DNA of 64,000 nt from Pseudomonas proteolytica (GTDB lineage: Bacteria; Pseudomonadota; Gammaproteobacteria; Pseudomonadales; Pseudomonadaceae). Positions 16,567 through 25,511 of this stretch are shown here, piece by piece (within the stretch, counting starts at the first letter, position 1; each line of letters begins with the position of its first letter). The translations under genes and the position numbers were made by a program. The notes under the pieces are model-generated. The model searched no databases. It was not told the DNA's origin and worked only from the letters and a program-made list of their open reading frames with translations. The stretch lies in the NCBI RefSeq assembly GCF_007858275.1, contig NZ_VFEV01000021.1, positions 50,334-114,333 on the forward strand, read 5' to 3'.

Positions 16567-16971
16567 TCAGTGGGCAACGGCGTCAACGCGCAGGCGAAGC
16601 GGCTGGGGATCCTGGCCGTTCAACTGCACCGAATGGCGTTCGGTGGTGATAAACATTAGCTTGCCATCCAGCTCGATGCGAGCGCTGACCGAATAGCTGT
16701 GGCCAGGCTTGACCTGTGCCGGGTCGTAGCTCAGGTGGAAGGGCAGCGGTGCCTGCTTGCCATCGACCGGGCCTTTTTGCTCGGCCAGGGTGACGGCGGG
16801 CGCATCGGCCAGGGACACGTCCTGCAGGCTGACGCTCAAGGTAGCGGTAGGCGGCAGGGCGATGCGTTGCAGGTAGAACACTTCGCCATCAAGGCTGGCC
16901 TTAGGGGCAGGATTCATCGAGTGGCAGGCTCCCAGCAGGGCGGTCAGGCCCAGGAGAATAATCTTTTTCAT
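16567..16971 (-). CDS. YbaY-family lipoprotein
   Basis: 134 residues starting MKKIILLGLTALLGACHSM. The lipobox Leu-Gly-Ala-Cys puts lipid-modified Cys at residue 16. The mature part has the YbaY/META-like beta-sandwich pattern: EVFYLQRIALPPTATLSVSL, LPFHLSYDPAQVKPGHSYSV, ARIELDGKLMFITTERHSV. Related folds occur in type III secretion pilotins, but no secretion genes are nearby. AAGGAG lies 7 bases before this ATG, which rejects the longer upstream frame. Function unknown; probably anchored in the outer membrane. Confidence 0.85.
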   Translation of the reverse strand: MKKIILLGLTALLGACHSMNPAPKASLDGEVFYLQRIALPPTATLSVSLQDVSLADAPAVTLAEQKGPVDGKQAPLPFHLSYDPAQVKPGHSYSVSARIELDGKLMFITTERHSVQLNGQDPQPLRLRVDAVAH

Positions 16972-16990
16972 GGTGCAGCTCCTTGTCAAC

Positions 16991-17013
16991 GGCGCCAGAA
17001 ACACCCTGGCGCC
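16991..17013. terminator. Possible terminator hairpin after plsB
   Basis: GGCGCCAG (16991-16998) pairs with CTGGCGCC (17006-17013) just beyond the plsB stop on the minus strand. There is no T run, so termination would be weak or Rho-assisted. Confidence 0.4.
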
Positions 17014-17022
17014 TTGGTAAAT

Positions 17023-19527
17023 CTAGCGGGTTTCGTCCGATTCGGTGTCTGGGGCTGGCGCTTCGTCGTTGCGGTGCAACGCCACCTGGCGGATCGACAG
17101 GCGAATCTCCGCGGGCAATACCCGTTTGGCTGCGCCTTCGGCCAACTCGCCGAGCAGGTCGTGGTAACTCAACTTGCCGGCTTCATCGCGGCGCAGCACA
17201 TCTTGCTCGAGCAACGTCTGAATAAAATGTCGGAAAAGGCTTTTGTCGAAGAACTCTGGGGCATTCAGGCCATGCAGGATCGACAGGCGCTGGGCCATGA
17301 CCGTGCACAAGTCTTCCAGTTCTTCGGCGCTGATACTGTTCTGGCCGCTATTGAGCAGCAGGGAAATGGCCATATAGAAGCGTTGCAGGGTCTGGGCAAT
17401 GCTCTTGGACAACAGGGTCAGCAGCACAAAATTGCGCGAGCTGGGCGCCGGGCGCAGGTAGATGTTGTTTTCAAAGCGCAGCAGGCCTTGTTCCACCAGG
17501 GCTTCAAGCCACTGGTCGACCACCGCGTCCAGCTCGTCCAGGGACCAGCGGATAAACAACTCCGATTGCAGGTACGGATAGAGCGCGCGGGTGTAGCGCA
17601 GGATCTGTTCGCGGCTCATGCGCGAGCTGCTCTGGAAGAAACTGGCGAGCAGCGCCGGCAGGGCGAAGATATGCAGCACGTTGTTGCGGTAATAGGTCAT
17701 CAGGACGGCGTTTTGCTCGTCCAGATACAGGATCTTGCCCAGGGCATCGCTCTGTTCCGACAGCAGGTTCATGTCCTTGACGTGCTTGATCAGCGCCTGG
17801 CCGTCGCCCTCGGGCAGCGTGGTATGGGGCGAGTAGGGCACCCGGCGCAGCAGCGCCAGGTACAGGTCCAGCACCCGTGCCATGGCCTGGTCGTCCAGGG
17901 CCAGGCGGCTGGTTGAAAGCAGCGCCAGCGCCACCAGGTTCACCGGGTTGATCGCAGCGGCCTCGTTGAGGTGCTGGGCCACACGCTCGCCGAGGCGGTT
18001 GGTGGTTTCATTGAGCCAGGCCGGTTTGTAGTTCGGCCCCAGGTCCTGGGCGCGCCAGTCCGGTTGCTCCTGGTCGAGGAACTCAGCCAGCTTGATCGGC
18101 TCGCCGAAGTTGACCGCCACCTGGCCAAAACGCTGTTTCAAGGCGCCAATGACCTTGAAGATATCGAAGATCGACTCTTTCTTTTTCGTCGCGCCGCGCA
18201 GTTCGCCCAGGTAGGTGCGGCCTTCCAGCACCCGTTCGTAGCCGATATACACCGGCACAAACACGATGGGCATGCGCGAAGAGCGCAGGAAACTGCGCAG
18301 GGTGATCGCCAGCATCCCGGTCTTGGGTTGCAGCATGCGCCCGGTGCGCGAGCGGCCGCCCTCGACGAAGTACTCCACCGGGAAACCCTTGGTGAACAGG
18401 GTGTGCAGGTATTCGTTGAACACCGAGGTGTACAGCGGGTTGCCCTTGAACGTGCGGCGCATGAAAAACGCCCCGCCACGGCGTAGCAGGCTGCCGATCA
18501 CCGGCATATTGAGGTTGATCCCGGCGGCGATGTGCGGCGGGGTCAGGCCATTCTTGAAGAGCAGGTACGACAGCAGCAGGTAGTCGATATGGCTGCGGTG
18601 GCAGGGCACGTAGATCACTTCGTAGCCCTGGGCGACCTTTTGCACACCTTCGATATTGTTGACCTTGATCCCGTCGTAGATCTTGTTCCAGAACCAGCTC
18701 AGCACCACTTCCAGGAAGCGGATGGCGGTGTAGGTGTAGTCCGAGGCGATCTCATTGCCATAGCGCAGGGCCTGGGCCTTGGCTTTTTCGGCCGTGATGT
18801 TCTCGCGCTCGGCTTCGTCGAGGATCGCCTGGCGTACCAGCGGCATGTTCACCAGGCCCTTGACCAGGTTGCGCCGGTGGGACAGGTCGGGGCCGATCAC
18901 CGCCGTCTTCAGGTTGCGAAAGTGTACCCGCAGGATCCTTTGGGCCATGCGCACCGTACGTTCGTGACCTTTATTGTGCTCGATCAATTCACGCAGGTTG
19001 ATTGGCGCAGAGAATTGCACACGGGTCTTGCGCCCCAGGATCAGGATGCTCAGCAGCCGGCGCAGGCGCCCGGTGACGGCCCAGCTGTCGGCGAACAGCA
19101 GTTTCCAGGGGCTCGACTCGCTGGCCGGTGACTGGCCCCAGAACACGCTGACCGGGATGATCTGGGCGTTTTCTTCGGCGTGCTCGGTCAGGGTATTGAC
19201 CAGGCGCGTCAAGGTCGGCGGCGCGCCGCGCTTGTCCTGGCGGCCGAGCCAGTCCGGGTCGGGCGTGAGGTAGAAAAACGCCGCCGGCTCCATCAACGGG
19301 CCGACCGACACCGGCAGCACCGGGCGCGGCAAGCCAGCCTTGGTGCACTCGGCATCCACCACGGCCAGTTCGGTCAGGGAGGGCGATTGCAGGACGTAGA
19401 ACACCGGCCGGCTGCGGTCCAGGTTAAGGGTGAGGGACGACTGGTTGATCGTCTCCGAGCGAACCCAGAGGTACAACAGTCGGCGCAAGGTGCCAAATAC
19501 CAGACGGCGGAACGGGGAGCGGGTCAT
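17023..19527 (-). CDS. plsB: Glycerol-3-phosphate 1-O-acyltransferase PlsB
   Basis: 834-residue membrane-associated enzyme that makes lysophosphatidic acid from acyl-ACP or acyl-CoA and glycerol-3-phosphate, the first step of phospholipid synthesis. The acyltransferase core has the four usual blocks: HRSHID (His310 and Asp315, the H-x4-D catalytic pair), GAFFMRRTF, FVEGGRSRTG, and IVFVPVYIGYE. The long N- and C-terminal regions and total length fit the E. coli-type enzyme (about 807). It is divergent from the cold-shock gene. Confidence 0.97.
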   Translation of the reverse strand: MTRSPFRRLVFGTLRRLLYLWVRSETINQSSLTLNLDRSRPVFYVLQSPSLTELAVVDAECTKAGLPRPVLPVSVGPLMEPAAFFYLTPDPDWLGRQDKRGAPPTLTRLVNTLTEHAEENAQIIPVSVFWGQSPASESSPWKLLFADSWAVTGRLRRLLSILILGRKTRVQFSAPINLRELIEHNKGHERTVRMAQRILRVHFRNLKTAVIGPDLSHRRNLVKGLVNMPLVRQAILDEAERENITAEKAKAQALRYGNEIASDYTYTAIRFLEVVLSWFWNKIYDGIKVNNIEGVQKVAQGYEVIYVPCHRSHIDYLLLSYLLFKNGLTPPHIAAGINLNMPVIGSLLRRGGAFFMRRTFKGNPLYTSVFNEYLHTLFTKGFPVEYFVEGGRSRTGRMLQPKTGMLAITLRSFLRSSRMPIVFVPVYIGYERVLEGRTYLGELRGATKKKESIFDIFKVIGALKQRFGQVAVNFGEPIKLAEFLDQEQPDWRAQDLGPNYKPAWLNETTNRLGERVAQHLNEAAAINPVNLVALALLSTSRLALDDQAMARVLDLYLALLRRVPYSPHTTLPEGDGQALIKHVKDMNLLSEQSDALGKILYLDEQNAVLMTYYRNNVLHIFALPALLASFFQSSSRMSREQILRYTRALYPYLQSELFIRWSLDELDAVVDQWLEALVEQGLLRFENNIYLRPAPSSRNFVLLTLLSKSIAQTLQRFYMAISLLLNSGQNSISAEELEDLCTVMAQRLSILHGLNAPEFFDKSLFRHFIQTLLEQDVLRRDEAGKLSYHDLLGELAEGAAKRVLPAEIRLSIRQVALHRNDEAPAPDTESDETR

Positions 19528-19627
19528 AGGTGTGCTGCTTTGAGTGGAAAAAACCGAGCAGGCGCTCGGGCGGGTAGTGTGCCGTATTCGCCGAAAATCG
19601 GCAAAAAAGCGGCGAAGTAAAGTTGAG

Positions 19628-19655
19628 TTGATCGTTTTTGAGCCTGTCTTATACT
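19628..19655 (+). promoter_or_regulatory. Sigma-70 promoter for the cold-shock gene
   Basis: TTGATC (19628-19633), a 16-base spacer and TATACT (19650-19655) lie about 50 bases before the ATG, a good match to the housekeeping consensus. Confidence 0.6.
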
Positions 19656-19706
19656 CGGCAGTTCAATGCGACTGACTCAACAATAAAAACCAGTGGGAGC
19701 AAATAG

Positions 19707-19916
19707 ATGACAACGCGCGAAACCGGCAATGTGAAGTGGTTCAACGACGCCAAGGGCTATGGCTTTATCCAGCGGGAAGACGGCAAGGATGTGTTTGTGC
19801 ACTACCGCGCCATCCGCGGTGAAGGCCACCGCTCCCTGGCCGAGGGCCAGCAGGTGGAATACGCCGTGGTGACCGGCGAGAAGGGCTTGCAGGCGGAGGA
19901 TGTGGTGGGCCTGTAA
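19707..19916 (+). CDS. Cold-shock domain protein
   Basis: 69-residue single cold-shock domain, a small OB-fold that binds single-stranded RNA or DNA. RNP1 is KGYGFI (residues 16-21); RNP2 is the FVHY region (30-33), where Tyr replaces the more common Phe. The GEGHRSLAEGQQVEY segment is the typical loop of the Pseudomonas CspA/CapB-like proteins. A GGGAG precedes the ATG. Whether it responds to cold cannot be told from sequence; many paralogues are constitutive or stationary-phase. Confidence 0.93.
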   Translation: MTTRETGNVKWFNDAKGYGFIQREDGKDVFVHYRAIRGEGHRSLAEGQQVEYAVVTGEKGLQAEDVVGL

Positions 19917-19946
19917 CGCGGGTTGTTGCATGGGGGAGCTGGCTTG

Positions 19947-20034
19947 TGTGGGAGCTGGCTTGCCTGCGATAGCATCACCCTGGTCTGGCTGATGGACCGA
20001 GGTGCCTGTATCGCAGGCAAGCCAGCTCCCACAC
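19947..20034. repeat. REPIN (TGTGGGAGCTGGCTTG type)
   Basis: An inverted pair of TGTGGGAGCTGGCTTGCCTG arms about 88 bp end to end, lying between convergent genes. A partial extra head (GGGAGCTGGCTTG, from about 19934) directly precedes it, like a truncated tandem duplicate. Confidence 0.88.
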
Positions 20035-20046
20035 TGACCGGCTGGA

Positions 20047-20424
20047 TCAGGCGGTTTTCCAGGTGATCTGTTCTTCACCGTCTGTGCTGATCCGAATCCA
20101 GGTGTCGGCGCTTTCTTCACCTTCCTCTTCAACCCACGTCCCCGGCGCGCAGCGCACTTCAACGTTCAGCGCGGCAAAGGCGGCGCGGGCGCAGGCGATG
20201 TCGTCTTCCCACGGGGTCTGGTCGCTTTCCAGGTACAGGCTGTTCCATTTGCCCACGGCCTTGGGCAGCCAGGTCACGGGTACGTTGCCGGCCTTGCACT
20301 TGTAGGTCTGGCCCTTTTGTACCCAGTCGGTACACGGCCCCAGGGCGGCGCCGAGCCAGGCAGCGATAGCCTTGTGGTCGACGTCGGCGTCCTTGAGGTA
20401 AATCTCGATATCGGGTTGGCGCAT
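20047..20424 (-). CDS. Conserved Pseudomonas hypothetical protein (PA1160-like)
   Basis: 125-residue cytoplasmic protein starting MRQPDIEIYLKDADVDHKAI, with GAGGAA before the ATG at 20424; longer upstream frames are not supported. It contains conserved-looking Trp, Cys and acidic residues (CTDWVQKGQTYKCKAGN, ESDQTPWEDDIACARAAFAA, and a C-terminal beta pattern DTWIRISTDGEEQITW). There is no membrane segment. It lies just downstream of rlmA on the same strand. I do not recognise a functional domain. Confidence 0.8.
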   Translation of the reverse strand: MRQPDIEIYLKDADVDHKAIAAWLGAALGPCTDWVQKGQTYKCKAGNVPVTWLPKAVGKWNSLYLESDQTPWEDDIACARAAFAALNVEVRCAPGTWVEEEGEESADTWIRISTDGEEQITWKTA

Positions 20425-20497
20425 GGATGTTCCTCGTTGCGGGATTCGAAAATCCATTCGCGGATTCAGGGTGGGCGCAAATGCCCGGAAAAGTCGG

Positions 20498-21307
20498 TTA
20501 TTGAAGCACGAAATAGTCGTAGCGCATCGACACGGTGACCAGCAGCGGTTCGGCCTGTTCGATCACCTGGGCGCGCCGCTCGGCACTGGCGCGCCAGCCG
20601 TGGGGCGTCATCGCCAGCAGGTTGGCGCGGTCCTTGGGCTCGGCCAGGCTGAGCTGGAACTCCAGGACTTCGCTGTGTTGCAGGCTCATGCCGTCCGGCA
20701 CCAGGGCCAAGTGCTTGTCGTCGGTGTACTCACGCACTTCGTCGTACAAGCGCTCGCGCAGCTCCATCAGGTGGCCGCGAGTCGGGCCGACCTTCATCAG
20801 GCCGCCGCCAGGGCTGAGCAGGCGCTTGGCTTCCTGCCAGTCCAGCGGGCTGAACACGCTGGCGAGGAACTGGCAACTGCCGTCGGCCAACGGTACGCGG
20901 GCCATGCTGGCGATCAGCCAAGTCAGCGTCGGGTTGCGCTTGCACGCGCGCTTGACCGCTTCCTTGGAGATATCCAGGGCATAACCATCGGCGCGCAGCA
21001 GGGCATCGGCGATTTGTGCGGTGTAATAACCTTCGCCGCAGCCGATATCCAACCAGCGCTGGGGTTTGCGTTCCGCAGCCAGTGCCGCCAGGCGCCTGGC
21101 CACCGGCGCGTAGTGCCCGGCATTGAGGAAGTCGCGGCGCGCCTCCACCATCGCCAGGTTATCGCCCGGGTCGCGGCTGTTCTTGTGCTGCACCGGCAAC
21201 AGGTTCAGATAACCCTGGCGGGCCCGGTCGAAACGGTGTCCGGCGGGGCACACCACGCCATTGTCCACCTCATTGAGTGGCGCGCTGCAAATGGGGCAGG
21301 CGAGCAT
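20498..21307 (-). CDS. rlmA: 23S rRNA (guanine745-N1)-methyltransferase family protein RlmA
   Basis: 269 residues. The N-terminal zinc finger has Cys4, Cys7, Cys20 and His24 (CPIC ... CPAGH), as in E. coli RlmA. The SAM-binding motif DIGCGEGYYTAQIADAL follows. The enzyme methylates N1 of G745 in helix 35 of 23S rRNA. Its ATG at 21307 overlaps the dapE stop codon, so the two are translationally coupled and much of the upstream in-frame extension is dapE sequence. The G745 versus G748 specificity is taken from the enterobacterial homologue. Confidence 0.88.
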   Translation of the reverse strand: MLACPICSAPLNEVDNGVVCPAGHRFDRARQGYLNLLPVQHKNSRDPGDNLAMVEARRDFLNAGHYAPVARRLAALAAERKPQRWLDIGCGEGYYTAQIADALLRADGYALDISKEAVKRACKRNPTLTWLIASMARVPLADGSCQFLASVFSPLDWQEAKRLLSPGGGLMKVGPTRGHLMELRERLYDEVREYTDDKHLALVPDGMSLQHSEVLEFQLSLAEPKDRANLLAMTPHGWRASAERRAQVIEQAEPLLVTVSMRYDYFVLQ

Positions 21308-22458
21308 CAGGCGAGCAACTTGATCAGGGTCTGGTAGTAGATTTCGGTCAGCACATCGAGGTCGCTGGCCAGGATGCGTTCGTTGACCTGATGGATCGTC
21401 GCGTTGACCGGGCCCAGTTCCACCACTTGGGTACCGAGGGTCGCGATAAAGCGCCCGTCGGACGTGCCGCCGCTGGTGGACGCCTTGGTCTCGCGCCCAG
21501 TGATGGCCTTGATGCTGGCAGACACCGCATCGAGCAGTGCGCCGGGTTCGGTGAGGAACGGCAGGCCCGACAGCGCCCATTCCACATGCCAGTCCAGGCC
21601 ATGCTTGTCGAGAATCGCCGCGACCCGCTGCTGCAGGCCTTCGACGGTGGACTCGGTGGAGAACCGGAAGTTGAACACCGCCGTCAGGTCGCCGGGGATC
21701 ACGTTGGTGGCGCCGGTGCCGGAGTTGAGGTTGGAGATCTGGAAGCTGGTCGGCGGGAAGAAGGTGTTGCCGTCATCCCAATGCTCGGCGGCCAGTTCCG
21801 CCAGCGCCGGGGCGGCCAGGTGGATCGGGTTCTTAGCCAGGTGCGGGTAGGCCACGTGGCCTTGCACACCGCGCACGGTCAAGGTCGCGCCGAGGGAGCC
21901 ACGACGGCCATTCTTGACCACGTCGCCCACCAGGGTGGTGCTCGACGGCTCGCCAACGATGCACCAGTCCAGGCGCTCCTTGCGCGCCGCCAGGCGCTCG
22001 ATCACCGCTTTGGTGCCGTGGTGTGCCGGGCCTTCTTCGTCGCTGGTGATCAGGAAGGCTACCGAACCCTTGTGGTCCGGGTAGTCCTTCACAAAGCGTT
22101 CGGACGCCACCAGCATGGCGGCCAGGCTGCCTTTCATGTCGGCTGCGCCACGCCCGCACAACATGCCGTGTTCGTCGATCAGCGCGTCGAACGGATCATT
22201 CTGCCAGGCCTGCACCGGGCCGGTCGGGACCACGTCGGTGTGGCCGGCGAAGCACAGTACCGGACCTTCATGCTTGCCGTGGGTGGCCCAGAAGTTATCC
22301 ACATCTTCGATACGCATCGGCTCAAGCGCAAAGCCGGCGTCGCCCAGGCGTTGCATCATCAGCTTCTGGCAGTCAGCGTCGACAGGCGTTACCGACGGGC
22401 GACGGATCAGGTCGATAGCGAGTTGGAGGGTCGGCGAAAGGTCGGCGTGGGCCGTCAT
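21307..22458 (-). CDS. dapE: Succinyl-diaminopimelate desuccinylase DapE
   Basis: 383-residue zinc aminohydrolase that turns N-succinyl-LL-diaminopimelate into LL-diaminopimelate, needed for lysine and peptidoglycan. M20-family landmarks: CFAGHTDVVPTG with metal ligand His73 and Asp75, the GRGAADMKG second-ligand motif, and TSDEEGPA with the catalytic Glu pair. The start MTAHADLSPTLQLAI at 22458 gives the usual length; a longer frame lacks support. The stop overlaps the rlmA start. dapC and dapD are also in this window. Confidence 0.96.
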   Translation of the reverse strand: MTAHADLSPTLQLAIDLIRRPSVTPVDADCQKLMMQRLGDAGFALEPMRIEDVDNFWATHGKHEGPVLCFAGHTDVVPTGPVQAWQNDPFDALIDEHGMLCGRGAADMKGSLAAMLVASERFVKDYPDHKGSVAFLITSDEEGPAHHGTKAVIERLAARKERLDWCIVGEPSSTTLVGDVVKNGRRGSLGATLTVRGVQGHVAYPHLAKNPIHLAAPALAELAAEHWDDGNTFFPPTSFQISNLNSGTGATNVIPGDLTAVFNFRFSTESTVEGLQQRVAAILDKHGLDWHVEWALSGLPFLTEPGALLDAVSASIKAITGRETKASTSGGTSDGRFIATLGTQVVELGPVNATIHQVNERILASDLDVLTEIYYQTLIKLLA

Positions 22459-22520
22459 GGGGAAGCTCCGAAAGCGTGTTATGGGCGCAGGACGAGTGTG
22501 CAACAGCAGCGCGATTCCAA

Positions 22521-22609
22521 TGTGGGAGCGGGCTTGCTCGCGATTGCGGCGGATCAGTCAGTGCATCGGTTACTGACAGACCGCTATCGCGGGCAAGCCC
22601 GCTCCCCCA
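22521..22609. repeat. REPIN (TGTGGGAGCGGGCTTG type)
   Basis: An inverted pair of TGTGGGAGCGGGCTTGCTCG-type arms around an AT-balanced spacer, 89 bp in all, between the dapE start and the ndvB end. Its left and right arms differ slightly, so the hairpin is imperfect. Confidence 0.85.
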
Positions 22610-22659
22610 TAAAGCATGGCCTGGGCCATGCTCTGCAAAAGGGCCGTTATCTTATAGCA

Positions 22660-22684
22660 AAACGGCGACCAGAGGCCGCCGTTT
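22660..22684 (-). terminator. Terminator of ndvB
   Basis: On the minus strand AAACGGCG and CGCCGTTT form an 8-bp stem followed by TTTT-rich sequence, just beyond the ndvB stop. Confidence 0.7.
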
Positions 22685-22702
22685 AGTGGATTGCGCAAGT
22701 TT

Positions 22703-25294
22703 TTACGCCGCTGGGGCGGGCTCCACCACCGCTGCCGGTTTAGGCAGTGACGAGAGGAACGCCATGATCAACGCCGCCACATACGGCAACGATTGCACCA
22801 GCAACATCACCACCCAGAAGCGCATGTCATTGCTCGGCAGGCCTTGCACCAGGTAAATCCCCAGCGCTGCGCCCCACAGCAGCAACATGATGAACATCTC
22901 CTCCCGAGCCTCGGAAATCGCTACCCAGAAGCCGTGGTTATCCGCGTTTTTCGGTGTACGAAAGAACGGAATACTGGTGGTGAAGAAACCATACAGCACC
23001 GCCTTGGCGATGGTATGGGACAACGCCAACCCGGCCAGGGCCGCGCAGAACGCATCCTTGAGGTTCACACCCACGGCGCGACGGTAGAGGAAGATGATCT
23101 TGCCGACCTTGAACACGAATAGCGCCAACGGCGGGATTGCGAAGATCAGCAGGGGCGGATCGACCCGGGTCGGCACAATGATCATCGCCGCCGACCACAA
23201 CAAGGCACCGACGGTGAAGAAGATATTCATGCCGTCCGCCACCCACGGCAGCCAGCCCGCGAGGAAGTGGTAGCGCTGGCCACGGGTCAGTTCCGTGTCC
23301 TTGCCACGCAACAGGCTGGCGGTGTGGCGCTTGATGATCTGGATCGCGCCGTAGGCCCAGCGGAAGCGCTGCTTCTTGAAGTCGATAAAGGTATCGGGCA
23401 TCAAGCCCTTGCCGTAGCTGGTGTGGTAGTAGGCAGCCGACAGACCTTTCTCGAACACCCGTAGGCCCAGTTCCGCATCTTCACAGATACACCAGTCGGC
23501 CCAGCCCAGCTCTTCGAGCACCGAGCGGCGGGTCATGGTCATGGTGCCGTGCTGGATGATGGCGTCGCGGTCGTTGCGCGTGACCATGCCGATATGGAAG
23601 AAGCCTTTGTATTCGGCGTAGCAGAGCTTCTTGAAGGTGCTTTCGTTCTGGTCGCGGTAATCCTGGGGCGATTGCACCACGGCGATTTTCGGGTCGGCGA
23701 AGTGCGGCACCATGTGTTTGAGCCAGTTGGGCGACACGCAGTAGTCCGAGTCGATCACCGCGATCACTTCGGCGTCCTTGGCGGTGTGCGGGATCAAGTA
23801 GTTCAGCGCGCCGCCCTTGAAACCGGCCAGGGGCGCGACGTGGAAGAACTTGAAGCGCGGGCCCAGCGTCTCACAGTAGTCGCGCACCGGTTCCCACACG
23901 GCCGGGTCCTTGGTGTTGTTGTCGATGATCAGGACTTCGTAGTCCGGGTAGTCGAGGGCGGCCAGGGCGTCGAGGGTCTGTTTGACCATTTCCGGTGGCT
24001 CGTTGTAGCACGGCACATGGATCGACACTTTCGGGCGGTAGTCCGAATCGCCCTCCACCGGTAGGAATTCGCGGCGGCGCTTGTGGGTCCAGACCGCTTC
24101 CGCCAGCTCATGGGCCTCGGTCAGCAGCACAATAAACACCCCAAGTGCGCCGAGGGCCAGCAAGAAGCCCACCGTCAGGCTGAACCACGTGCTGTATTGC
24201 TGGCTGTAGTCGTAGCCGATCCATACCAGCACCGAGCCACACAGGAACGCAATAAAGGTCAGGAAGGTACGGCCACGCTGGCGCAGGGCCGAGCCGTCGA
24301 TCATCAGCAGGGTCAGCGACAGCAGGGCCAGCACCACCGAGCCGATGGCCAGCACCCGCCATTGCGGAATCGCTACCACCGGGCCTTCAAAATTGAATTT
24401 CTGCTGGCGCGCGGCGTTGAACACACCCCAATAGGCGCCCACCGAGCCTTCGTCACTGGCCTTCCAAGGTTGGTCGAAGGCTTCGATCACGAAGTAGTTG
24501 TAGCCCTGGCGGTTCAGTTTGTTGACCAGGGTACGCAGGTAAATGGCCTGGTCGGCAGGCGACGCGTCCGCGCCACCGCGCATGCGGCCATTGCTCGGCC
24601 AGCCGACTTCCGACAGCAGCAGCGGCTTTTTCGGGAAGGTCTTCTTCAGATCCTTGGCGCGGTCGAGGACGAATTGCCCGGCCTGGGCCATGGGAATATG
24701 TTCCCAGTACGGCAGGACGTGCGCGGCGATCAGGTCGACATGCTTGCCCAGTTGCGGGTTGTGCTCCCAGATATGCCACTGCTCTGAGGTGGTCACTGGC
24801 ACTTTGACAGCGGCGCGCACCCGGTCCAGCAGCACAATCAGCTCGTCGGCGGTGATTTCCTTGCGGAAGATCGCCTCGTTGCCGACCACCACACGTACCA
24901 CGCTGCGCGAGGTGTTGGCGATCTCGATGGCACGCTGGATCTCACGCTCGTTGCGCTCCAGGTCCGGGCTGATCCAGATCCCCAGGGTCACGCGCAGGCC
25001 GAATTCTTCCGCCAGCTTGGGGATGTCCCCCAGGGTGCCGTCGACCGAATAGGTACGGATGTTGTCCGTCAGCTTGCTCATGATCGCAAGGTCCTGACGC
25101 ATCTGTTCGTCGGTCGGGTACTGGTCTTTCTGCGGGTACTGGCCTTGCTGGAACGGCGAGTACGAAAACCCGGAGATCTGCTGTGGCCAGTTGGGAGTAG
25201 TGACCGGGCGGTTGATCAGCGCCCAGAAACCGGTGAACAGCGCGGCAATCGCCAGCACTACCACCAGGTTGAGTCCAAATTTACGCGATGACAT
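22703..25294 (-). CDS. ndvB: GH17-GT2 membrane glucan synthase (NdvB-like)
   Basis: 863-residue inner-membrane protein. After one N-terminal helix comes a periplasmic GH17-type (beta-1,3-glucan) domain, about residues 40-300, with catalytic-type GNEAIF and LSEVGWP. Three to four helices then lead to a cytoplasmic GT2 domain with the Asp-Ser-Asp metal motif (VIDSDYCVSP) and QRFRWAYG (Q-x-x-R-W), then several more helices. The same architecture is found in P. aeruginosa NdvB, which makes cyclic beta-1,3-glucans linked to biofilm tolerance. The start at 25294 (MSSRKFGLN) is preferred over a frame 22 codons longer. It has its own terminator. Confidence 0.85.
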   Translation of the reverse strand: MSSRKFGLNLVVVLAIAALFTGFWALINRPVTTPNWPQQISGFSYSPFQQGQYPQKDQYPTDEQMRQDLAIMSKLTDNIRTYSVDGTLGDIPKLAEEFGLRVTLGIWISPDLERNEREIQRAIEIANTSRSVVRVVVGNEAIFRKEITADELIVLLDRVRAAVKVPVTTSEQWHIWEHNPQLGKHVDLIAAHVLPYWEHIPMAQAGQFVLDRAKDLKKTFPKKPLLLSEVGWPSNGRMRGGADASPADQAIYLRTLVNKLNRQGYNYFVIEAFDQPWKASDEGSVGAYWGVFNAARQQKFNFEGPVVAIPQWRVLAIGSVVLALLSLTLLMIDGSALRQRGRTFLTFIAFLCGSVLVWIGYDYSQQYSTWFSLTVGFLLALGALGVFIVLLTEAHELAEAVWTHKRRREFLPVEGDSDYRPKVSIHVPCYNEPPEMVKQTLDALAALDYPDYEVLIIDNNTKDPAVWEPVRDYCETLGPRFKFFHVAPLAGFKGGALNYLIPHTAKDAEVIAVIDSDYCVSPNWLKHMVPHFADPKIAVVQSPQDYRDQNESTFKKLCYAEYKGFFHIGMVTRNDRDAIIQHGTMTMTRRSVLEELGWADWCICEDAELGLRVFEKGLSAAYYHTSYGKGLMPDTFIDFKKQRFRWAYGAIQIIKRHTASLLRGKDTELTRGQRYHFLAGWLPWVADGMNIFFTVGALLWSAAMIIVPTRVDPPLLIFAIPPLALFVFKVGKIIFLYRRAVGVNLKDAFCAALAGLALSHTIAKAVLYGFFTTSIPFFRTPKNADNHGFWVAISEAREEMFIMLLLWGAALGIYLVQGLPSNDMRFWVVMLLVQSLPYVAALIMAFLSSLPKPAAVVEPAPAA

Positions 25295-25511
25295 AGCTAT
25301 TTCGGGTTCCAAAGGGTGCGGAACGAAAAGAGGTGTTGGCCTGCGCCGAACGGCGCGCATCCTACACTGGCCCTTCCATGAGCGTACAGCAAGCTGGGAA
25401 AAACCGGAGTTTAGTCAGCGAAACCTCTGCGGAGTTCTTTACTTGTAGCTGGAAGCTTCGAACTTGTCGCCGCGTAGTCCATAATGCGCGCCGGTTTTTG
25501 GGGTAATGGTC

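Noticed and set aside
16699..17916. 405-codon + strand frame across the YbaY-like and plsB genes
   Set aside because: It crosses two real genes on the other strand and is His/Gln-rich, the usual shadow pattern.
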